A stretch of DNA of 64,000 nucleotides from Beijerinckiaceae bacterium (GTDB taxonomy: Bacteria; Pseudomonadota; Alphaproteobacteria; Rhizobiales; Beijerinckiaceae): the NCBI GenBank assembly GCA_027533425.1, contig JAPZUD010000006.1:1-64000 (forward strand), written 5' to 3'. Position numbers and translations under genes: made by a program. How positions within the stretch are numbered: position 1 is the first letter of the stretch; each line of letters begins with the position of its first letter. Shown here one piece after another: positions 28,735-37,568 of this stretch. The notes under the pieces are model-generated. The model saw only the letters and a list, made by a program, of their open reading frames with translations, did not search any database and had not been told where the DNA came from.

Positions 28735-29994
28735 TCAGACCATCAGGTCAGCATAGGAATAGAACGCGACAGGCTCGCCCGGCTGAACGGCGAGCCTTTC
28801 TTCTTCCAGTTCTACAAGACCATCCGTTGCGATCAGCGAGGAAATGAGGCCGGCCCCATCGCGCGGGAACCGTTGAGCTTCAAGCGCGCCCCCATGTCCG
28901 GCGATGCTCGCCCGGACATATTCGAGCCGCTCCGCCTTCTTGCGATAGGGAAACCCGGCGGGAAGCCAGCGCGGCAGCGGCCGGACCGGCCTGGCCCCGG
29001 CAAGCATGTCCAGTACCGGCCCGACAAAGCGCGCGAACGTCACCAGAACTGCTGCGGGATTCCCGGGCATGCCCAGTATGACCGCCTTTCCGAGATGGCC
29101 CATGGCGATGGGCCGGCCCGGCTTGATGGCGAGGCGCCAGAAATCCAGCCGACCGGCCTCCTCGACCGCAGAGCGGACGTGATCTTCTTCCCCGGCAGAG
29201 ACGCCGCCACTGGTCAGCAGCACATCGTGATCGCGCGAGGCCACAACCAACGCCTCAAGGATAGCGCCTCGTGAATCCGGCAGGATCCCGAGATCGGTAG
29301 CAGCGATGCCGCGGTTGCGCAGAAGAGCCATCAACATGGGTCGGTTTGCGTCCCGGATCGCACCGGGCGGCAAAAGCGCAGCATGTCCGACATCGCGCAG
29401 TTCGTCCCCTGTCGAGAAGACCGCCACGCGGAGCTGTCGCCGGGCAAGCACCTCTCCGATACCCAAAGCCGCAACTGCCGAAAGTCCTCGCGCATCCAGG
29501 CGGCTCCCCACCGGAATGACCGGCTGGCCAACCTCGAAATCCTCACCCGCCGCCCGGCTGTTGGCGCCCGGTTTGAGGCCGGGCGGCAGGATCACCGCAT
29601 CGCCGTCGAGCGACACATCTTCCTGCATGAACACCGTATCGGCGCCGGGAGGCATCATCGCCCCGGTGAAGATGCGCATGGCATGGCCAGGCAGCAATGC
29701 CGGCACGGCGAGCGCTCCGGCGGGGATGCGCCCGGCAACCGGCAGGCGCGTCGGTCCATTCGCCTGCAGGTCGACATGCCGGACTGCATAGCCATCGACC
29801 GCAGAATTGGCGAAACCCGGAACCGGCACCGGCGCCAGCAAGGTGGAAGCCAGGATGCGCCCTTGCGCGTGGGCAAGCGGCACCTGTTCGATATCTGTCA
29901 CCGGAACAAGACGGGTCGAGAGATCGTCCAGCGCCGCATTCAGCCGAAGAAGCGTGCCGCCGAAGGCAAAACAGTCGTTCGAGAGTTGCGCCAA
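28735..29994 (-). CDS. moeA: Molybdopterin molybdotransferase
   Basis: NSAVDGYAVR, IFTGAMMPPGADTVFMQED, LLTSGGVSAGEEDHV, ILGMPGNPAAVLVTF. Confidence 0.95.
   Translation of the reverse strand: MAQLSNDCFAFGGTLLRLNAALDDLSTRLVPVTDIEQVPLAHAQGRILASTLLAPVPVPGFANSAVDGYAVRHVDLQANGPTRLPVAGRIPAGALAVPALLPGHAMRIFTGAMMPPGADTVFMQEDVSLDGDAVILPPGLKPGANSRAAGEDFEVGQPVIPVGSRLDARGLSAVAALGIGEVLARRQLRVAVFSTGDELRDVGHAALLPPGAIRDANRPMLMALLRNRGIAATDLGILPDSRGAILEALVVASRDHDVLLTSGGVSAGEEDHVRSAVEEAGRLDFWRLAIKPGRPIAMGHLGKAVILGMPGNPAAVLVTFARFVGPVLDMLAGARPVRPLPRWLPAGFPYRKKAERLEYVRASIAGHGGALEAQRFPRDGAGLISSLIATDGLVELEEERLAVQPGEPVAFYSYADLMV
28771..28803 (+). terminator. Terminator hairpin for the 28594-28731 gene, embedded in the moeA 3' end
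   Basis: AGGCTCGCC-cggctgaac-GGCGAGCCT-ttcttctt: 9-bp perfect stem and T-rich tail. Confidence 0.65.
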
Positions 29995-30024
29995 TTCCGG
30001 GCTCCCCGCTGGCCGAACGGTCGA

Positions 30025-30540
30025 TCAGGCCGGAAAGATCGCGCGCATCGGCGCGGCCTTCTCCAGCGCCAGATGGGCGATGGCCGGGACATCGTCAAGA
30101 TGGACCTGCGGCAGCCCGGTCTCCGGGAAGGGCCGGTCGGTTGCGATGCCGACAATGTACGGATCGCCGGGATGCAGGGCCGGCTTGCCGTTTCCGGAGC
30201 GGAAGATTTCGACTTTCGGATGCCGTTCGCGCTTGAACCCCTCCACCAGCACCAGATCGACAGGCGCGAGCTTGCCGAGCAGGTCCTGTAATGTCCATTC
30301 CGGCCCGCCACGCAATTCATGGACCAGCGCAAAGCGGTTCGCCGAACTGACAAGAACTTCGGTCGCACCGGCCATGCGATGCTGGTAACTGTCTTTGCCC
30401 GGCTGATCGATCTCGAACCGGTGATGGGCGTGTTTCAGCGTGGATACGCGCAAGCCCTGCCCGACCAGATAGGGAACGAGTTTCGAGACCAGGGTTGTCT
30501 TGCCCGCGCCGCTCCAGCCTGCCAACCCGATGATCTTCAT
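30025..30540 (-). CDS. mobB: Molybdopterin-guanine dinucleotide biosynthesis protein B
   Basis: MKIIGLAGWSGAGKTTLVSKLVPYLVGQGLRVSTLKHAHHRFEIDQPGKDSYQHRMAGATEV. Confidence 0.95.
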   Translation of the reverse strand: MKIIGLAGWSGAGKTTLVSKLVPYLVGQGLRVSTLKHAHHRFEIDQPGKDSYQHRMAGATEVLVSSANRFALVHELRGGPEWTLQDLLGKLAPVDLVLVEGFKRERHPKVEIFRSGNGKPALHPGDPYIVGIATDRPFPETGLPQVHLDDVPAIAHLALEKAAPMRAIFPA

Positions 30541-30555
30541 ACCGGCCTCCTCATG

Positions 30556-30584
30556 AAAAAAGGGCGCGAATCGCGCCCTTTTTC
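30556..30584 (-). terminator. Rho-independent terminator downstream of the fdh structural genes
   Basis: gaaaaaagggcgcgaatcgcgccctttttc: symmetric stem with A/T runs on both sides, between fdh gamma and mobB. Confidence 0.8.
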
Positions 30585-30602
30585 AAGCCCTCAAAGGCGG
30601 GT

Positions 30603-31610
30603 TCATTCGGCCGGCTGCGGAGCGGCATGGCCCGCCGGCCGCTTGCCCTTCATCACTTCCTCGACCCAGAGCGAGTGATGCTCCTTGGCCCAGTTGAGAT
30701 CGACCTCGCCGGAGCCCATCGCATCAAACGCGCCTTCCATGCCGACAGAGCCGATATAGATATGCGCGATAATGATGGCGATCATCACGAAGGACGTGGT
30801 GCCATGCAGCGTTGCCTGCCATTGCACGTGTTCGATCGATTCCGCTGTCGGGAAAAGCAGGTGCCAACCCGAAAGCGAGAGCAGGAAGCCTCCGACGACC
30901 ACGCTCCAGAAAATGATCTTCTGACCGCCATTGAAGCGCTTGGCGGGCGGATGACCCTTGCCGAGCAGACCACCACCGGCGGCAAACCACTGAAGATCGA
31001 CAGCGCTGGGGATATTGTCCTTCACCCAGATCAGGAAAGTCAGCAGCACACCTGCCATGAAGGCAAAGCCGACATAATTATGCACGAGCTTTGCAAAGCC
31101 GGCCCAGGCCGCGAAGGCCTCGGGGCCCATCACAGGCGCCAGCACCACCTTGCCGAAGGTGACGTTGATCCCGGTGATCGCCAGCACGATGAAGCTCGTT
31201 GCAGTCAACCAGTGGGTGAACCGGTCCAGCGCACCGAAGCGAAGGATCTTCATGCCCGACAGGCCGGCATCGATCCGGATCTTGCCGCGCATCATGTAGA
31301 AAACCACCAGCACGATGGCGATGCCGATCAGCGAGTAGGCGCCGAGCTTGGGCAGCGTCTCCTGGTTGAAGGCGCGCCAGTCACGGCCAGGCTGGATCAG
31401 GTTTGCTGCCTGCTTGTCCGGGATGGAAATGCGACCGGCAACCGGAGCACCCGGCTTGAGCGCCTGGAGAAGCTGCTCTTCCTTGACCGCCTGCGCCGTC
31501 GGATTGACGCTGGTCGGCTGCTGGGCGAGGGCGGGAAGGCTTGAAGCCCCGAGCAGGGCAACGAGACCGAAAGCGAGCGCACGAAACGCGGCGGAGAGTT
31601 TTGAAGCCAT
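30603..31610 (-). CDS. Formate dehydrogenase cytochrome b556 (gamma) subunit
   Basis: LRFGALDRFTHWLTATSFIVLAITG, FWSVVVGGFLLSLSGWHLLFP, ATLHGTTSFVMIAIIIAHIYIGSVGMEGAFDAMGSGEVDLNWAKEHHSLW. Confidence 0.92.
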   Translation of the reverse strand: MASKLSAAFRALAFGLVALLGASSLPALAQQPTSVNPTAQAVKEEQLLQALKPGAPVAGRISIPDKQAANLIQPGRDWRAFNQETLPKLGAYSLIGIAIVLVVFYMMRGKIRIDAGLSGMKILRFGALDRFTHWLTATSFIVLAITGINVTFGKVVLAPVMGPEAFAAWAGFAKLVHNYVGFAFMAGVLLTFLIWVKDNIPSAVDLQWFAAGGGLLGKGHPPAKRFNGGQKIIFWSVVVGGFLLSLSGWHLLFPTAESIEHVQWQATLHGTTSFVMIAIIIAHIYIGSVGMEGAFDAMGSGEVDLNWAKEHHSLWVEEVMKGKRPAGHAAPQPAE

Positions 31611-31678
31611 GGTGGCCTCCTTCTCATCTCATGGTCTGGATCAGCGCGGGGTTGCCCCCGCGCACCGGCAATCGGCGG

Positions 31679-32275
31679 TCAGAGCGCCACGGTTTCCTTG
31701 TAGGCGACCTTCCATCCCCAGGCACCGGAGCCATAGCCGCGCTTGGCCACACGCTCCTTGTAGATCTGGGCGATGATGTCGCCATCGCCGGCCAGCAGCG
31801 CCTTGGTCGAGCACATTTCCGCGCAGAGCGGAAGCTTGCCCTCGGCCAGACGGTTGCGCCCGTACTTGTCGAGCTCGGCCTGGCTGCCATCGGCTTCCGG
31901 GCCGCCCGCACAATAGGTGCACTTGTCCATCTTGCCACGCGAGCCGAAGTTGCTGGTCTTCGGATATTGCGGTGCGCCGAACGGGCAGGCGTAGAAGCAG
32001 TAGCCGCAGCCGATGCAGAGATCCTTCGAGTGCAGCACCACCGCATCGGCCGTGGTGTAGAAGCAGCTCACCGGGCAGACCGACGCGCAGGGCGCATCGG
32101 TGCAGTGCATGCAGGCCATGGACACCGAGCGCTCGCCCGGCTTGCCGTCATTGATAGTCACGACACGCCGGCGGTTGATCCCCCACGGCACTTCATGCTC
32201 GTTCTTGCAGGCAGTCACGCAGGCGTTGCATTCGATGCAGCGGTCCGCGTCGCAGAGAAATTTCATGCGAGCCAT
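31679..32275 (-). CDS. Formate dehydrogenase iron-sulfur (beta, FDH3B-type) subunit
   Basis: CDADRCIECNACVTACKNEHEVPWGINRRRVV, CMHCTDAPCASVCPVSCF, CIGCGYCFYACPFGAPQYP. Confidence 0.93.
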   Translation of the reverse strand: MARMKFLCDADRCIECNACVTACKNEHEVPWGINRRRVVTINDGKPGERSVSMACMHCTDAPCASVCPVSCFYTTADAVVLHSKDLCIGCGYCFYACPFGAPQYPKTSNFGSRGKMDKCTYCAGGPEADGSQAELDKYGRNRLAEGKLPLCAEMCSTKALLAGDGDIIAQIYKERVAKRGYGSGAWGWKVAYKETVAL

Positions 32276-32290
32276 TGTTCACTTCCTCCC

Positions 32291-35260
32291 TTACGCGGCG
32301 CGGATCTGGCAGAGCGTGACCTTGGTTTCCTGCATCCCGGTGACGGGATCGTAGCCATAGGTCGTCACAGCGTTGACGCTTTCCCCGAGGACATACGGGT
32401 CCGTCCCCTTCGGATACTTGCCGCGCTGGTCCTCACCCTGGAACCAGCCGCCAAAGTGGAACGGCATCCAGGCAACACCCTTGCCGACACGCTCGGTGAC
32501 GAGCGCCTTCACGCGCGCCTTCGAGCCGTTCTCCGGACCGAGCACCCATACCCAGGCACCATCCCGGATACCGCGATCGGCGGCGTCGGCCGGATTGATC
32601 TCGACGAACATGTCCTGCTGCAACTCGGCCAGCCACGGGTTCGACCGGGTTTCTTCCCCGCCGCCCTCGTATTCGACCAGACGGCCGGAGGACAGGATGA
32701 TCGGGAATTCCTTCGCGATCCCCTTGTCGACAGCCGCCTTCTGCACCGTGAAGCCGATATTCGGCACGCGGAACTGGCGGAAATCCGGTCGGGTCGGATA
32801 TTGCGCAACAAGATCGGTGCGCGGCGTGTAGATCGGCTCGCGGTGGACCGGGATCGGATCGGGCAGGTTCCAGGCATTCGCACGGGCCTTGCCGTTCCCG
32901 AACGGGATACAGCCATGCTCGAGCGCAACACGCTGGATGCCGCCGGACAGGTCGATCGCCCACGACACGTTATCGGGTGCATTGCCGCCGATCCGTTCAA
33001 TCGTTGCCTTTTCGGCCTCCGTGAGGTCCTTGTCCCAGCCAAGGCGCTTCAGCATCCCGTAGGTGAATTGCGGGTAGCCGTCCTTGATCTCGGAGTCTTT
33101 GGAGAAGGAGCCCTCAGACAGGAGGTTGACCTTCTTCTTGGAACCATCGGCTTGCGGCTCTTCATATTCCACCCCGAACCGGGCGCGGAAGGTCCCGCCG
33201 CCATCCTTGACATGCAGGTTGGTGTTGTAGAGCTGGTGCGTGCCCGGATGCCGGTATTCCGGCGTCCCCCAGCACGGCCAGGGCAGGCCGTAATAATCGC
33301 CGGCGATTTCGGCCGGTGCATCCTTCGGGGCGCGCAGCGAGACCAGGTCAAACTTTTCCTGGTGCTTCATATGCGCCTTGAGACGCTCCGGAGACTGGCC
33401 GCAATAGCCGGTCGACCAGCCACCACGATTGATCTCGCGCAGGATCGACTCGGGTTCCGGCTCCATGCCGTATTTGCCCTTCACCATCGTGATGTTCTTG
33501 AACATCCGGTCGGCGAAGCCGAGCTTCTGGGCGAACTGATGCAGCACCCAGTAGTCATTGGCGCTCTCGAAGATCGGGTCGACGACCTTTTCGCCCCACT
33601 GGATCGAGCGATTCGACGCCGTACGCGAGCCTGCGCACTCGAACTGCGTGCAGATCGGCAGCAGATAGGTGCCGTTCTTGCGGTTCGAGATATGGGCGAA
33701 GGTGGTCGGATGCGGGTCAGCGACGACCAGCAGCTCGGCCTTCTCGAGGCCCTTCACCATTTCCGGCATGCGGGTGACGGTGTTGCCCCCATGACCCATC
33801 ACGAAAACGCCCTTCACGTTGTCGCGCTGGGAAACCTGATCCTTGGGCAGGCTCACGGCATCGAACCAGCGGGTCGACGGAATGCCGGGCACGCCCATCA
33901 TGGACGTTTCCTTGCCATCCGCCCCCTTCGTGACATCGAAACGGCCCTGCAACCAGGAAATCTCGGTTTCCCAGACACGCGCCCAGTGGGCCCATGCGCC
34001 GGCATCGAGCCCGTAATAGAGCGGCAGCGTCGTCACATCGAGGCCGAGATCGGTCGCGCCCTGCACGTTGCAATGGCCGCGGAAGATGTTTGCACCATTG
34101 CCGACCCCGCCGACATTGCCGGTGGCGAGGAGCAGGATGCAGAAGGCGCGGACATTCGCCGTGCCGACAGTCTTCTGGGTGGCGCCCATGCACCAGATCA
34201 GCGTGGAGGGCTTCTCGGTGGCGAAGGTCTTGGCGACGCGCTCGAGCTGGGCACCGGGAATGCCGGTGACACGCTCGACTTCCGCCGGGGTCCACTTCTC
34301 GACCTCCTTGCGGACCATGTCCATGCCGTAGACGCGCTGCTGGATGAATTCCTTGTCTTCCCAGCCGTTCTTGAAGATGTGGTGCAGCATGCCCCAGATC
34401 ACCGGAATATCGGTGCCCGGACGCATCCGCACATATTCCGTCGCATGCGCCGCGGTACGGGTCATGCGCGGATCGATGACGATCATGTTGGCGCGGTTGA
34501 CTTCCTTGCCGCTGAGCACGTGCTGCAGCGAGACCGGATGCGCTTCCGCCGGGTTGCCGCCCATGATGATCATGGTCTTGGCCTTGCGGATATCGTTGTA
34601 GGAATTGGTCTGCGCGCCATACCCCCAGGTGTTCGCGACACCGGCCACCGTGGTCGAGTGGCAGATGCGGGCCTGATGGTCGACGTTGTTCGTGCCCCAA
34701 TAGGCCGCGAACTTGCGGAACAGATAGGCACCCTCGTTCGAGAATTTCGCCGAGCCGAGGAACCAGAGCGAGTCAGCGCCGGACTTCTCGCGGATCTCCA
34801 GCATCTTCTTGGAAATCTCGTCGAAAGCGACGTCCCACGAGATGCGCTGCCATTCGCCATTGACGAGCTTCATCGGATACTTGATCCGGCGCTCGCCCTT
34901 GACCAGCTCGCGCACTGCCGCGCCCTTGGCGCAATGCGTGCCACGGTTGATCGGGCTTTCCCAGGCCGGCTCCTGGCCAACCCAGACGCCTTCCTGGACC
35001 TCGGCCTTCACCGTGCAGCCCACCGAGCAATGGGTGCACATGTTCTTCTTCATCTCGACCGGCTTGCCGGCAACCGGCATCTTGGCCTGGGCCTCGCGGA
35101 CCGAGCCGAACCCGATTGACCCGATGGCCGCGAGCCCGCCGGCCGCGAGGCCGGACCGGCGCAGGAATGCGCGACGATCGAGCCGTTCGGCACCGGTGGC
35201 GGCCAAGGCTGCAGCGAGGCCCTGGCGGGCGGCTTGCCCTTCCTTGCGCTTGATCAGCAT
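32291..35260 (-). CDS. Formate dehydrogenase alpha (Mo-bisMGD) subunit, TAT-exported, Cys type
   Basis: DRRAFLRRSGLAAGG TAT motif; CTHCSVGCTVKAEV; VDHQARICHSTTVAGVANTWGYGAQTNSYNDI with Cys at the Mo/Sec position. Confidence 0.95.
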   Translation of the reverse strand: MLIKRKEGQAARQGLAAALAATGAERLDRRAFLRRSGLAAGGLAAIGSIGFGSVREAQAKMPVAGKPVEMKKNMCTHCSVGCTVKAEVQEGVWVGQEPAWESPINRGTHCAKGAAVRELVKGERRIKYPMKLVNGEWQRISWDVAFDEISKKMLEIREKSGADSLWFLGSAKFSNEGAYLFRKFAAYWGTNNVDHQARICHSTTVAGVANTWGYGAQTNSYNDIRKAKTMIIMGGNPAEAHPVSLQHVLSGKEVNRANMIVIDPRMTRTAAHATEYVRMRPGTDIPVIWGMLHHIFKNGWEDKEFIQQRVYGMDMVRKEVEKWTPAEVERVTGIPGAQLERVAKTFATEKPSTLIWCMGATQKTVGTANVRAFCILLLATGNVGGVGNGANIFRGHCNVQGATDLGLDVTTLPLYYGLDAGAWAHWARVWETEISWLQGRFDVTKGADGKETSMMGVPGIPSTRWFDAVSLPKDQVSQRDNVKGVFVMGHGGNTVTRMPEMVKGLEKAELLVVADPHPTTFAHISNRKNGTYLLPICTQFECAGSRTASNRSIQWGEKVVDPIFESANDYWVLHQFAQKLGFADRMFKNITMVKGKYGMEPEPESILREINRGGWSTGYCGQSPERLKAHMKHQEKFDLVSLRAPKDAPAEIAGDYYGLPWPCWGTPEYRHPGTHQLYNTNLHVKDGGGTFRARFGVEYEEPQADGSKKKVNLLSEGSFSKDSEIKDGYPQFTYGMLKRLGWDKDLTEAEKATIERIGGNAPDNVSWAIDLSGGIQRVALEHGCIPFGNGKARANAWNLPDPIPVHREPIYTPRTDLVAQYPTRPDFRQFRVPNIGFTVQKAAVDKGIAKEFPIILSSGRLVEYEGGGEETRSNPWLAELQQDMFVEINPADAADRGIRDGAWVWVLGPENGSKARVKALVTERVGKGVAWMPFHFGGWFQGEDQRGKYPKGTDPYVLGESVNAVTTYGYDPVTGMQETKVTLCQIRAA

Positions 35261-35270
35261 GGCGTTTTCC

Positions 35271-35483
35271 TCAGTAGCGATTGGTTGCGTAGTAGGTCTT
35301 CACGTGGTCGGTCTCGCGATAGCGCGCCTTCTTCTTGTCGGCGTCGTTCTCGCTGGCTGCCGCCGGCACGACAGCGGCCCCGGTCGCGGCGGCCGCAGCA
35401 GAAGCGCCTGCGAGGCCAGCCTGCAGGAAGCCGCGGCGGGAGCGGTCAATCTTCTCGGGATTGTCGTCTTTTTTCGTGCTCAT
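35271..35483 (-). CDS. FDH-region TAT-signal micro-protein
   Basis: MSTKKDDNPEKIDRSRRGFLQAGLAGASAAAAATGAAVVPAAASENDADKKKARYRETDHVKTYYATNRY. Confidence 0.85.
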   Translation of the reverse strand: MSTKKDDNPEKIDRSRRGFLQAGLAGASAAAAATGAAVVPAAASENDADKKKARYRETDHVKTYYATNRY

Positions 35484-36307
35484 GCGCTTGCTCCTTGGCT
35501 GGCGTCGATCGCATCGGTTTGTTCAGTCACGTCAGGATCCAGCGCGAAGGCCTCGCGCTCGATTCGCATGAATTCGAGGCCGAGTGCCCCGACCCTGCGG
35601 TAGAAATTCGCGGCATCGGCCTTGGCGAGGTCGGCAAAGAACCGCTCGGCCCAGGGCTCGATATGCCGCGCGAAGAAACGGTTCTGCTCGGTCACCTCGG
35701 CGACGAAGCGGCGGGCAATAAGCCCCGCCATCGTCTCGAGCAGGAACCCGAGATGGTCCTCCGGTTCCGACATGCCTTCGGAGCGCTCGACACCCAGACG
35801 GCGCATGTCCTGCCGCACCCGCACAAGCGGCCGCTCATACAGGAAACCTGTCAGGTAATACGAGGCATAGGGGAGCAACTCGCCCCGCCCGACACCGATG
35901 AAAAGGTCGAAATGCTCGCGCGCGATCCTGTCTGCGCCCGGCACGTCGGCCGCCTCGGCAATCGCCATGAGGGCCTGCCCCAGAGCGCTGTCATCCCCCT
36001 GCAGGCGCCGGAGGTCGATCAACACGCGCTCGTCCGGCACTTTCAGCAGGAGATGCGAAAGGAGCAGGTACAGCCGCGAGCGCGCCTCATCGATCGCGTC
36101 GAGCGGCGGGGCTTCGTCCGAATGCGGATAAAGGTCGGGGCGCAGGACATGGCGGGGAACTGAAGTGACGTTCTCGACGGCAATGACCCGCTCCGCAGGC
36201 ACACGCGTCCAGATGGAAACCGAGGGCTGCGCGATGCCAAGCAAGCGCGAGAGGGCAGAAATGCCACCTACCGCGCGAATGGCTTCCTGAAGGCCTGCGT
36301 CTCTCAT
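35480..36307 (-). CDS. TorD-type redox enzyme chaperone with N-terminal YdaS/Cro-like HTH
   Basis: N-term LQEAIRAVGGISALSRLLGIAQPSVSIWTRVPAERVIAVENVTSVPRHVLRPDLYP; TorD part REHFDLFIGVGRGELLPYASYYLTGFLYERPLVRVR...EDHLGFLLETMAGL. Confidence 0.85.
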   Translation of the reverse strand: MRDAGLQEAIRAVGGISALSRLLGIAQPSVSIWTRVPAERVIAVENVTSVPRHVLRPDLYPHSDEAPPLDAIDEARSRLYLLLSHLLLKVPDERVLIDLRRLQGDDSALGQALMAIAEAADVPGADRIAREHFDLFIGVGRGELLPYASYYLTGFLYERPLVRVRQDMRRLGVERSEGMSEPEDHLGFLLETMAGLIARRFVAEVTEQNRFFARHIEPWAERFFADLAKADAANFYRRVGALGLEFMRIEREAFALDPDVTEQTDAIDASQGASA

Positions 36308-36399
36308 CCCGAACCCAAGTTTGCGGCTTTTGCCGTCTTCTAAACTGGAATGGTTCGAGAGTATAGGATGGCCCTATGACGCGCAAGCATATTCATTAT

Positions 36400-37056
36400 T
36401 CAGTTTGGCAGCGCACCGCCATGCCTCCGGCGAGGGAAGATAGTTTCAAGGCTTTCATCGGCGGTTTCCTTGGCAACCATCGGCTCCTCGTCGGAATCCG
36501 CCGGGATCGCGACAATTTGCCCCGCAGCCGGCGAATCAACCACCGGAACCGGTTCGGATAGCTCGGCGCGTGTTTCGTCCTGATTCGCGGCAGGGGTTTC
36601 GGCCGGCAGCCCGGCCGCTTCATCGTCCGCCGGCGCCTCCGGATCCTTTTCGCCCATGATCCGCCGCAGCATGGTCGAGGGGTCAAACCCGGCCTCCATA
36701 GGACCGAAACCCGGCATGGCGTTGGGATCATTGAAATCCCACGCATATTCGGCAAATCGATCCGGCGCGCTCAGGATCGGGTCCAGCACCCACATCTTGC
36801 GCAGCGCGGCATTGCGCAACGCTTCCGGCACACCCTTCTGCAGGAACTGCGTGAAATCGCTCTCCGACGTCAGGGCCTCCAGCGGCGTGAGGGTCGAGAT
36901 GTCGAATTCGGGCTCTGCCTCGACGGGAAGCGCAGGCTCGCCCTCTGCCGCCGCAGACACCGATGACGGATCATCCGGAACCGGTGCGCCGGTCTCCGGC
37001 TCCGGCTTCAGCTTCCGCCGCGACCAGCGACTGAGAAATCCTTCGCCCTGGCTCAT
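36400..37056 (-). CDS. DUF3306 domain-containing protein
   Basis: GEGFLSRWSRRKLK...LTPLEALTSESDFTQFLQKGVPEALRNAALRKMWVLDPILSAPDRFAEYAWDFNDPNAMPGFG. Confidence 0.88.
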   Translation of the reverse strand: MSQGEGFLSRWSRRKLKPEPETGAPVPDDPSSVSAAAEGEPALPVEAEPEFDISTLTPLEALTSESDFTQFLQKGVPEALRNAALRKMWVLDPILSAPDRFAEYAWDFNDPNAMPGFGPMEAGFDPSTMLRRIMGEKDPEAPADDEAAGLPAETPAANQDETRAELSEPVPVVDSPAAGQIVAIPADSDEEPMVAKETADESLETIFPRRRHGGALPN

Positions 37057-37059
37057 GGC

Positions 37060-37557
37060 CTAGCCTTCCTCGCCCATCGGGCGGCGCGCAAGCCGGTTCG
37101 GATCGGCCCGGTCACGCTTGCGCTTGAAGAATTCGCGCTCGACATGGTGCGTATCGACGAATTGCGCCACGAAATGGGCGATTTCCGGCACCATCGGCAC
37201 GGTATCGACAATGTTCGTACCGGTTTCGGTATGCGCCTCGCCCTCTGCCGGATCAGCTGTCACGGCAACCAGCATCAGCCCCGCCTCGGGATGCTCCTCG
37301 CGCATCGCCACCCAGAGCTTGGGCGCACCGCTCATCATATTGTCGCGGTAATTCGCCGTATCCACCGAGGCGAGGGTGATCCGCGCTGCGCCGGCATAAT
37401 AGCGCTCGCCATCCGGCAGGGTCTCGATCAGCGTCATCGGCGCGGCCTCCGGCAGACCGGGCAGGACAGCCACGGGCGACCAGGTATGGTCGATCCAGGG
37501 GCTGGCGGCCTTGCGCTTCTCGACGATGACGCCCACGGCGATGCTGTCCTCGGCCAT
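37060..37557 (-). CDS. DUF3305 domain-containing protein
   Basis: IAVGVIVEKRKAASPWIDHTWSPVAVLPG...YRDNMMSGAPKLWVAMRE; start trimmed to 37557. Confidence 0.88.
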   Translation of the reverse strand: MAEDSIAVGVIVEKRKAASPWIDHTWSPVAVLPGLPEAAPMTLIETLPDGERYYAGAARITLASVDTANYRDNMMSGAPKLWVAMREEHPEAGLMLVAVTADPAEGEAHTETGTNIVDTVPMVPEIAHFVAQFVDTHHVEREFFKRKRDRADPNRLARRPMGEEG

Positions 37558-37568
37558 TGTTCGCCTCC

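Noticed and set aside
31541-35119. 1192-aa plus-strand ORF antisense to the formate dehydrogenase genes
   Set aside because: Exactly shadows fdhA/fdhB on the opposite strand; Arg/His/Asp/Leu-rich composition without domains is typical of antisense frames in high-GC codon usage.
35170-35230. Possible selenocysteine formate dehydrogenase
   Set aside because: The Mo-ligand position in the alpha subunit reads ARICHSTT with Cys (TGC), not an in-frame TGA, so no Sec insertion is required.
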